Positions 1 through 5,593 of a stretch of DNA of 7,935 nucleotides are shown here, one piece after another. The DNA comes from an uncultured Clostridia bacterium. GTDB lineage: Bacteria; Bacillota; Clostridia; TANB77; CAG-508. The stretch is from positions 1 to 7,935 of the forward strand of contig CANQRO010000063.1 of NCBI GenBank assembly GCA_947626205.1, given 5' to 3'. The notes beneath the pieces are model-generated. The model worked only from the letters and a program-made list of their open reading frames with translations, searched no databases and was not told the origin of the DNA. The position numbers were made by a program, and so were the translations under genes. Every line of letters starts with the position of its first letter. Position 1 is the first letter of the stretch.

Positions 1-111
1 GAAGTTCTTGTTGCCAACGAGAAAATCTCTGGCAGATACTTCAAGGGCGGTCTCGGTGTTGTAGGGCTGCGGAGTTTTGCCTTTAAAGGCAAAGGTCATG
101 GTCTTTTCCAT
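1..111 (-). CDS. Unrecognised protein, N-terminal 37 codons only (gene runs off the window start)
   Basis: I do not recognise this gene. It reads leftward from an ATG at 111-109 and is open for 37 codons to the window edge. The peptide starts MEKTMTFAFKGKTPQP and continues through a segment ending ARDFLVGNKNF. An AAAGGAAG ribosome binding site lies on the minus strand at about 118-125, correctly spaced, which favours this start over the in-frame ATG at 99-97. Codon choice is rich in ACC, GCC, GGC, AAG, CAG, CCC and AAC, very unlike the A-ending codons of lepA and rlmB, so I infer recent acquisition, perhaps as cargo of an integrated element. It is divergent from uvrB and has its own strong promoter (203-231) and a leader hairpin (137-181). 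No function can be assigned from 37 residues. Confidence 0.6.
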   Translation of the reverse strand, partial: MEKTMTFAFKGKTPQPYNTETALEVSARDFLVGNKNF

Positions 112-136
112 AGATGTTCTTCCTTTCTTTTTCTGC

Positions 137-181
137 TTGGAATCAGTAAATTAAAAACAATGTTTTTAATAATGATTCCAA
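137..181. repeat. Two-tier inverted repeat in the leader of the minus-strand gene
   Basis: The outer arms TTGGAATCA (137-145) and TGATTCCAA (173-181) are perfect complements. Inside them, ATTAAAAAC (150-158) and GTTTTTAAT (162-170) pair perfectly around a 3-nt centre. The structure falls between the predicted transcription start (about 196) and the ribosome binding site (118-125) of the gene at 1-111. It could therefore be an RNA leader hairpin or an operator. No clean T-run follows the outer stem on the minus strand in the manner of an intrinsic terminator, although a pyrimidine-poor, A/G-rich stretch precedes the start codon. Its function is unknown. Confidence 0.6.
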
Positions 182-187
182 AATTTA

Positions 188-231
188 TATGGAACTACTT
201 ATATTATACCACTTTATGGAACTTTTTTCAA
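188..231 (-). promoter_or_regulatory. Strong sigma-A promoter with flanking 9-bp direct repeats
   Basis: On the minus strand, TTGAAA (231-226) is followed by a 17-nt spacer and TATAAT (208-203). A TG one base before the -10 box makes it an extended -10 promoter. It points at the gene starting at 111. On the plus strand the 9-mer TATGGAACT occurs at 188-196 and again at 215-223. One copy is in the spacer and one is at or just past the start point, so a bound protein would cover the promoter. Regulation by a repressor is an inference from that placement. Confidence 0.7.
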
Positions 232-290
232 ATTACTTAACATAATTTAACAAGACAAAATACTGTATTTTAATTAAATTCAGAAAAACC

Positions 291-319
291 TTGATTTATC
301 AAGCAAAAAATGATATTAT
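291..319 (+). promoter_or_regulatory. Probable uvrB promoter
   Basis: TTGATT (291-296), a 17-nt spacer and TATTAT (314-319), with TG at 311-312 giving an extended -10. The predicted start is near 326, so the uvrB transcript would carry a leader of about 190 nt that includes the inverted-repeat block at 381-503. I looked for a Gram-positive LexA box (GAAC-N4-GTTC type) here, because uvrB is often SOS-regulated, and found none. Confidence 0.5.
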
Positions 320-380
320 TATATAGTAAAAAATAGTATTTAGTATTATTTAATATCGTTTAATAGTGCGATAAAAATTT

Positions 381-503
381 GTGACCTAAATTCGTCCCAT
401 ACAAAAAAAATTACTATTAACCAACCAAATTAGTCCAAAGGGGACGAATTTGGGGACGAATGCTTGGCTGACTGTTATCTTTTTTTAATAGTAAATAAGT
501 CAC
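381..503. repeat. Nested inverted-repeat block, possible mobile-element or recombination-site footprint
   Basis: This block of about 120 bp has complementary pieces in mirror order: GTGAC (381-385) with GTCAC (499-503), AAATTCGTCCC (388-398) with GGGACGAATTT (441-451), and TTACTATTAA (411-420) with TTAATAGTAA (485-494). GGGGACGAAT is also directly repeated (440-449 and 452-461). The plus strand at 441-488 reads GTNLGTNAWLTVIFF then stop. The minus strand from 398 reads GTNLGHKFLSHY then stop. From memory, GTNLGT-type tails occur at the C-terminus of many Firmicutes tyrosine recombinases, so these may be two back-to-back 3' ends of integrase genes, or an att-like junction. No integrase body is present. 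The block sits just upstream of uvrB and just downstream of its predicted promoter. Confidence 0.5.
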
Positions 504-518
504 AAGAAAGGGAAAAAA

Positions 519-2476
519 ATGTTTAAAATTCATTCGGAATATAAACCAACTGGCGACCAGCCACAAGCAATAGAATACTTAAGTAATGGTATAAAAGAGG
601 GCAAGAAATTCCAGACACTTCTAGGAGTTACAGGTTCTCGGAAAAACTTTCACAATGGCAAATATAATTGAAAAAGTACAAAAGCCAACTCTTGTTTTAG
701 CACACAATAAAACACTAGCTCGGACAATTATATAGTGAGTTCAAGGAGTTCTTCCCAGAGAACGCAGTAGAGTATTTTGTTTCTTATTATGATTACTATC
801 AACCAGAAGCATATGTTCCATCCTCAGATACATACATAGAAAAAGATGCATCCATTAATGATGAAATTGATAAATTACGACATTCTGCAACAGCAGCATT
901 ATATGAAACGAAAGATGTAATAATTGTTTCTTCTGTATCATGTATATACGGACTTGGAGATCCATTAGATTATGAAAATATGATTGTGTCTTTAAGACCA
1001 GGAATGCAAAAATCTAGAGATGAAATTTTAAGAAAATTAGTTAACATGCAATATAATAGGAATGAGATAGATTTTAAAAGAGGAACCTTTAGAGCCAAAG
1101 GAGATATTATTGAAATTTATCCATCAGATCAGAATGAAAAAGCAATTAGGGTAGAAATGTGGGGAGAAGAAATAGAAAAAATATCTGAAATTAATCCACT
1201 AACAGGAAAAGTAATAGCTACAAGAAACCATGTTATAATTTTTCCAAATTCCCACTATGTAACAACAAATGAAAAAATGGATAATGCAATAAAAACTATT
1301 GAAGAAGAACTTAAGGAGAGAATTGCATATTTTAAAGCAAATAATAAATTATTAGAGGCCCAACGAATTGAAGAAAGAACTAATTTTGATATTGAAATGA
1401 TGAAAGAGACAGGATTTTGCCAAGGTATAGAAAATTATTCAAGACATATAAGCGGAAGAGCACCAGGAAGTGCACCATTTACATTGTTAGATTATTTCCC
1501 AAAAGATTTTTTATTACTTGTAGATGAATCACATGCAACAATTCCACAAGTAAGAGGAATGTATAATGGAGATAGGGCAAGAAAAGAAGCTTTAGTAGAT
1601 TATGGATTTCGTTTACCATCTGCACTAGATAATAGACCACTTACATTTAAAGAATTTGAAAGTAAAATTTGCCAAGCAATATTTGTAAGCGCAACTCCAG
1701 CGGAATATGAAAAAGAAAAATCTAAAGGAAATATTGTAGAACAAATTATACGTCCTACAGGATTATTAGATCCAGAAATAGAAGTTAGACCAGTAGAAAA
1801 TCAAATTGATGATTTAATTGAACAGATTAGGAAACGTATAGAAAAAAATGAAAGAGTATTAGTAACAACATTAACAAAGAAAATGGCAGAAGACTTAACT
1901 TCTTATTTAGCAGGTATGGGTATTAAAGTTCGTTATATGCATTCAGATATAAAAGCACTAGAAAGAATGGATATTATTAGAGATTTACGTATTGGTGAAT
2001 TTGATGTATTAGTCGGAATCAATCTTTTAAGAGAAGGATTAGATATACCAGAAGTTTCATTAGTAGCAATATTAGATGCAGATAAAGAAGGATTTTTAAG
2101 GTCAGAGCGTTCATTAATCCAAACAGTAGGACGAGCTGCAAGAAATACCAATGGAAAAGTTATAATGTATGCAGATGAACTTACAGAATCTATGGAAAAG
2201 GCAATAAGTGAAACTAACCGTAGAAGAAAAATTCAAAGTGAATATAATAAAGAACATGGAATTACTCCACAAACTATTACTAAATCTGTAAGAGATACAA
2301 TTAAAGCAACAATAGTAGAAGATATTCAAAGTGAATATGAAATTAATAAAGATGAAGATATAAGAGATATAATAAATAGTTTAACAGATGAAATGTTAAA
2401 ATACGCAAGCAATATGGAATTTGAAAAAGCTGCTGAAATAAGAGATAAGATAAAAGAACTAGAAAAATTAATATAA
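519..2476 (+). CDS. uvrB: UvrABC excision nuclease subunit B, reading frame broken by two +1 shifts
   Basis: UvrB is the damage-verifying DNA helicase-like subunit of nucleotide excision repair; it is loaded by UvrA and then recruits UvrC. The start is the ATG at 519, preceded by AAAGGG at 507-512, giving [18 protein letters not shown]. The frame runs 40 codons, then skips C639, runs 27 codons, skips C721, and runs 584 codons to the stop: 651 residues in total, normal for UvrB. Corrected landmarks are Walker A GVTGSGKT (about 36-43), the beta-hairpin YYDYYQP (89-95), the DESH box (about 335-338), SATPAE (about 390), QTVGRAARN (about 533), and a C-terminal UVR motif (about 620-651). Read without shifts, translation stops at 669-671; with only the first shift it stops at 733-735. 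An internal ATG at 980 would give 498 residues lacking Walker A and the hairpin, so it is not a plausible start. There is no other damage. Sequencing error, a fresh pseudogene and programmed frameshifting are all open. Confidence 0.9.
636..642 (+). other. First uvrB +1 shift site, TCT-CGG-A in the Walker A loop
   Basis: In the initiating frame the codons read GGT TCT CGG AAA. Skipping C639 gives TCT GGA AAA ACT, which restores S-G-K-T of the Walker A motif. This glycine is essentially invariant in UvrB, so the corrected reading is secure. Unshifted, translation reaches TGA at 669-671 after 50 codons. Confidence 0.85.
718..724 (+). other. Second uvrB +1 shift site, GCT-CGG-A
   Basis: After the first shift the codons read CTA GCT CGG ACA. 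Skipping C721 gives GCT GGA CAA TTA TAT and restores the conserved LA(A/G)QLYSEFK stretch. Unshifted, translation reaches TAG at 733-735. The site repeats the first one exactly over the six bases CTCGGA, with an NCT codon before an in-frame CGG. Confidence 0.85.
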
Positions 2477-2518
2477 AAATATTAATAGACATCAATAAAG
2501 AATATTTATAAAATAAAG

Positions 2519-2551
2519 AAGAAGAACTAAATTTCAGTTCTTCTTTCTTTT
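2519..2551. terminator. Bidirectional intrinsic terminator between uvrB and the convergent small gene
   Basis: AAGAAGAACT (2519-2528) and AGTTCTTCTT (2536-2545) form a perfect 10-bp stem with a 7-nt loop. A T-rich run (to 2551) follows on the plus strand. On the minus strand the stem is followed by another T-rich stretch. It lies 42 bp after the uvrB stop and just beyond the stop of the minus-strand gene (2556-2558), so it can end both transcripts. Confidence 0.8.
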
Positions 2552-2555
2552 AACA

Positions 2556-2792
2556 TTAAGCATCAACAAGCAAATAAGTTGCACAGTATAATCCATTTTT
2601 CTGCCGTTCCATGGAAAGTTTTAAAATATCTTTTCCATATGGAAGATATGAATTGTAGCGGTTAGGTAAATCGTATACCAACTGCTCAGCCAAATCTGAA
2701 ATTGTAGCCTTACTAGATGAAGTAAACTGGTTTCCCAGCTCGTTTAATGCTTGTGTTAAAGTTTTAGATTTTGGATAAAATGATGTTGTCAT
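2556..2792 (-). CDS. Small protein of unknown function (78 aa)
   Basis: I do not recognise this 78-residue protein. It begins MTTSFYPKSKTLTQALNELG and ends KNGLYCATYLLVDA. It has no signal peptide or membrane segment and looks like a small soluble protein. Evidence that it is real: it is convergent with uvrB, ends at a shared terminator, and has its own promoter (2844-2872) and a purine-rich GAGAGG site. That site is about 12 nt from this ATG but only 5 nt from another ATG at 2799, which opens an 11-codon overlapping frame (MSYDNIILSKI). The small frame might couple translation. Codon use is more G/C-ending than in lepA (CTG, CAG, GAG, CGC), and one arginine is CGG (MERQKNG). I infer that it may have arrived by transfer. 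Confidence 0.6.
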   Translation of the reverse strand: MTTSFYPKSKTLTQALNELGNQFTSSSKATISDLAEQLVYDLPNRYNSYLPYGKDILKLSMERQKNGLYCATYLLVDA

Positions 2793-2843
2793 AACTCATA
2801 AATGCCTCTCTTTCCAAAATATGCAATAATAAAAACATGGATT

Positions 2844-2872
2844 ATTTTACTATATAACTCTAAAACATGCAA
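2844..2872 (-). promoter_or_regulatory. Promoter of the 78-aa minus-strand gene
   Basis: On the minus strand, TTGCAT (2872-2867), a 17-nt spacer and TAAAAT (2849-2844). The predicted start near 2837 leaves a leader of about 45 nt before the ATG at 2792. It is divergent from the lepA promoter, with only about 10 bp between the two -35 boxes, so the two may influence each other. Confidence 0.6.
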
Positions 2873-2882
2873 GTAAAAATTA

Positions 2883-2911
2883 TTGTATTTTAAAAAATAT
2901 TATGGTAAAAT
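2883..2911 (+). promoter_or_regulatory. Probable lepA operon promoter
   Basis: TTGTAT (2883-2888), a 17-nt spacer and TAAAAT (2906-2911), with TG at 2903-2904 giving an extended -10. The start would be near 2918, leaving a leader of about 40 nt before the lepA start codon. It is the only good candidate between 2800 and lepA and presumably drives lepA, rlmB and the downstream gene. Confidence 0.6.
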
Positions 2912-2956
2912 TCATATATCATTTTAAAATATGCTAAAAGTATGGAGGTAAATGTA

Positions 2957-4768
2957 TTGGAAAATAGACAAAAAAATATTAGAAATTTTAGCATTATTGC
3001 ACATATAGATCACGGAAAATCTACATTAGCAGATAGATTAATTGAAATGACTGGCGTATTATCTGAACGAGAAATGGAAAGTCAAGTGTTAGATAATATG
3101 GATATTGAAAAAGAAAGAGGAATAACTATAAAGTCACAAGCCGTAAGAATGGTGTATAAAGCAAAAAATGGACAAGAATATACACTTAATTTAATAGATA
3201 CTCCAGGACATGTTGATTTTAACTATGAAGTATCTAGAAGTTTAGCCGCATGTGATGGGGCTATATTAGTAGTAGATGCTAGTCAAGGAGTAGAAGCTCA
3301 AACTTTGGCTAATGTGTACTTGGCTTTAGATAACAATTTGGAAATTTTACCAGTAATAAATAAAATAGATTTACCTAATGCAAGACCAGAAGAAGTAAAA
3401 AAAGAAATAGAAGATATTATTGGAATTCCAGCAATGGATGCACCTTGTATTTCAGCAAAGTCTGGACTAAATGTTGACGAAGTTCTAGAAAAAATCGTAT
3501 CAGAAATTCCTTGCCCAAAGGGAGACGAAAATTCTCCATTAAAATGTCTTATATTTGATTCATTCTACGATAATTACAAAGGTGCGATAGCATATGTAAG
3601 GGTTGTAGATGGAAAAGTAAAAATTGGAGACGAAATTAAATTAATGGCAGCTTCTAAGGAATTTACAGTAACGGAAGTTGGATATTTTGAGCCTGGGACA
3701 TATGTGCCTAGTAACGAACTATCAGCTGGAGAAGTTGGATATATTGCAGCTAGCATAAAAAATTTATCAGATATTCATGTAGGTGATACCATTACTTTAA
3801 GTAATAATCCTGCAAAAGAACCATTAAAAGGATATAAAAAAGTAAATCCAATGGTATATTGCGGACTTTATCCTGTAGATGGAAGTGACTATGAAAATTT
3901 AAAAATAGCATTGGAAAAACTAAAATTAAATGATGCAGCATTACAATATGAACCAGAAACATCTACTGCATTAGGATTTGGATTTAGATGTGGTTTTTTA
4001 GGGTTACTTCATTTAGAAATTATACAAGAAAGATTAGACAGAGAATTTGATTTAAGCTTAATTACTACTTCTCCATCAGTTATCTATAAAGTTCATAAAA
4101 CAGATGGACAAGTTGAAGAATTATATAATCCAGCTGATTTACCACCAGCACAAGAAATTTCTTTTATGGAAGAACCAATTGTAAAAGCTGAAATTTTAAC
4201 ACCAAAAGAATTCGTAGGAAATATTATGGAAATATGCCAAAATAGGCGCGGAATATATGTAGATATGAAGTATTTAGATCAAAATAGAGTAACGCTTATA
4301 TACGATTTACCATTAAACGAAATTATATATGATTTTTTTGATCAATTAAAATCTAAGACAAAAGGATATGCATCATTTGACTATGAATTTAAAGAATATA
4401 GAAGAGCAGAACTTGTAAAACTTGATATTCGTGTAAATGGAGAAGGGGTAGATGCATTATCTTTTATAATACATAAAGATACAAGTTATCAAAGAGGCAA
4501 AAAAATGGTAGAAAAACTAAAAACTGTAATACCAAGACAATTATTTAGTATACCAATCCAAGCAGTAATTGGAGGACAAATTATAGCAAGAGAGACAATT
4601 TCGGCAATGAGAAAAGATGTACTTGCAAAATGTTATGGTGGAGATATAACAAGAAAGAAAAAACTATTAGAAAAACAGAAAAAAGGAAAGAAAAAAATGA
4701 GACAAGTAGGAAATGTAGATATACCACAAGAAGCCTTTTTAAGTGTGCTAAAGCTAGATGAAGAATAA
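2957..4768 (+). CDS. lepA: Elongation factor 4 (LepA), back-translocating ribosomal GTPase
   Basis: LepA/EF4 is a conserved translational GTPase that binds the ribosome, can back-translocate it, and has been linked to 30S assembly and stress. I place the start at TTG 2957, giving MENRQKNIRNFSIIAHIDHG: GGAGG at 2944-2948 lies 8 nt upstream. The in-frame ATG at 2942 overlaps that site and has no binding site of its own. From the TTG the protein is 603 residues, the usual length. Visible motifs: the G1 loop AHIDHGKST (15-23), ERGITIKS switch I region (about 51-58), DTPGH (about 81-85), NKID (about 134-137) and SAKSG (about 166-170). The elongation-factor domains follow. The end shows the typical basic C-terminal segment with RKKKLLEKQKKGKKKMRQVG, then the end AFLSVLKLDEE. 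The gene is intact with no in-frame CGG. It is first in an operon with rlmB. Confidence 0.96.
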   Translation: MENRQKNIRNFSIIAHIDHGKSTLADRLIEMTGVLSEREMESQVLDNMDIEKERGITIKSQAVRMVYKAKNGQEYTLNLIDTPGHVDFNYEVSRSLAACDGAILVVDASQGVEAQTLANVYLALDNNLEILPVINKIDLPNARPEEVKKEIEDIIGIPAMDAPCISAKSGLNVDEVLEKIVSEIPCPKGDENSPLKCLIFDSFYDNYKGAIAYVRVVDGKVKIGDEIKLMAASKEFTVTEVGYFEPGTYVPSNELSAGEVGYIAASIKNLSDIHVGDTITLSNNPAKEPLKGYKKVNPMVYCGLYPVDGSDYENLKIALEKLKLNDAALQYEPETSTALGFGFRCGFLGLLHLEIIQERLDREFDLSLITTSPSVIYKVHKTDGQVEELYNPADLPPAQEISFMEEPIVKAEILTPKEFVGNIMEICQNRRGIYVDMKYLDQNRVTLIYDLPLNEIIYDFFDQLKSKTKGYASFDYEFKEYRRAELVKLDIRVNGEGVDALSFIIHKDTSYQRGKKMVEKLKTVIPRQLFSIPIQAVIGGQIIARETISAMRKDVLAKCYGGDITRKKKLLEKQKKGKKKMRQVGNVDIPQEAFLSVLKLDEE

Positions 4769-4814
4769 AATTTTTAAGATAAAGTAAAAGATTTTATTTA
4801 TAGGAGGAAATAGA

Positions 4815-5579
4815 ATGAGAGATGAAGAAATCAAAAAAGAGGAATATCAAGATCAAGTAGAAGGAAGAAATGCAGTATTAGAATTATTGGAATCAGGAAA
4901 AGATATAAATAAAATATATGTGGAAAAAGGAGAAAAGCATGGTTCAATAAACAAAATATTAGCTAAGGCAAATGAAAGAAAAATATTAGTAGTAGAAATC
5001 GATAAATTAAAATTCAGAAAAATATCGCAAACACCTAATCCGCAAGGAGTTATCGCAATCATTCCACCATTTGACTATTCTAATATTTATGATATAATAG
5101 CTGTAGCAAAGGAAAGAAAAGAAGATCCCCTTATTTTAATTTTAGATGAGATAGAAGATCCTCATAATCTCGGCTCTATTATTAGAACAGCTGAAACAGC
5201 AGGAGTACATGGTATAATTATTCCTAAAAGAAGATCAGCTTTAGTTAATAGTACAGTAGCGAAAGTATCTGCTGGAGCTGTAGAACATATGAAAATAGCT
5301 AGAGTAGGGAATATAAACGAAGCTATTAAAACATTAAAAGATAATGGTATTTGGATATGTGGAACAGATATGCAAGCAAACAAATACTATTATGAGCAGG
5401 ATTTAACAGGACCAATTGCAATTGTTATCGGAAGTGAAGGACATGGAATGACAAGACTAGTGAAAGAAAATTGTGATTATCTAATTAAAATACCTATGAA
5501 GGGAAAAATAACATCTTTAAATGCTTCAGTATCAGCAGGTATTGTAGTGTACGAAACTTTAAGACAAAAAAATAAATAA
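4815..5579 (+). CDS. rlmB: 23S rRNA/tRNA 2'-O-ribose methyltransferase, TrmH/RlmB (SPOUT) family
   Basis: This is a SAM-dependent 2'-O-methyltransferase of the TrmH/SpoU family. RlmB modifies a guanosine of 23S rRNA domain V, and I infer that substrate from overall form. The protein has 254 residues, the normal size. The N-terminal substrate-binding domain carries EGRNAVLELL (16-25). The knotted catalytic domain shows the three family motifs: DPHNLGSIIRTAE (about 115-127, with the family asparagine and arginine), IVIGSEGHGM (about 202-211) and IPMKGKITSLNASVSAG (about 225-241). The start ATG has AGGAGG at 4802-4807, 7 nt upstream. It follows lepA by 46 bp with no terminator between and precedes the next gene by 14 bp, so co-transcription is likely. 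A related TrmH-family enzyme acting on another rRNA or tRNA site cannot be excluded. Confidence 0.88.
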   Translation: MRDEEIKKEEYQDQVEGRNAVLELLESGKDINKIYVEKGEKHGSINKILAKANERKILVVEIDKLKFRKISQTPNPQGVIAIIPPFDYSNIYDIIAVAKERKEDPLILILDEIEDPHNLGSIIRTAETAGVHGIIIPKRRSALVNSTVAKVSAGAVEHMKIARVGNINEAIKTLKDNGIWICGTDMQANKYYYEQDLTGPIAIVIGSEGHGMTRLVKENCDYLIKIPMKGKITSLNASVSAGIVVYETLRQKNK

Positions 5580-5593
5580 AAGGAGAGAAAAAC

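Noticed and set aside
112..518. SOS (LexA) operator before uvrB
   Set aside because: GGAAC appears twice (191, 218) but without a GTTC half-site at the right spacing; these copies fit the direct repeat around the minus-strand promoter instead.
636..724. Systematic base-calling artefact at CTGGA motifs explaining both extra C bases
   Set aside because: CTGGA occurs unaltered elsewhere in the window (for example near 3471, 3726 and 5272) with frames intact, so it is not motif-wide. A local error is still possible.
1933..2329. Minus-strand open frames inside uvrB (1933-2151 and 2114-2329)
   Set aside because: They lie wholly within the conserved uvrB coding strand, have no binding sites, and read as low-complexity shadows.
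980..2476. UvrB starting at the internal ATG 980 as a 498-aa protein
   Set aside because: The frame continues upstream to 722 with clear UvrB sequence, no ribosome binding site precedes 980, and the product would lack Walker A and the beta-hairpin.
3574..3756. Minus-strand open frame inside lepA
   Set aside because: A shadow of the conserved LepA frame with no start signals.
4853..5383. Minus-strand open frames inside rlmB (4853-5062 and 5162-5383)
   Set aside because: Shadows of a well-conserved methyltransferase gene, with no binding site or promoter.
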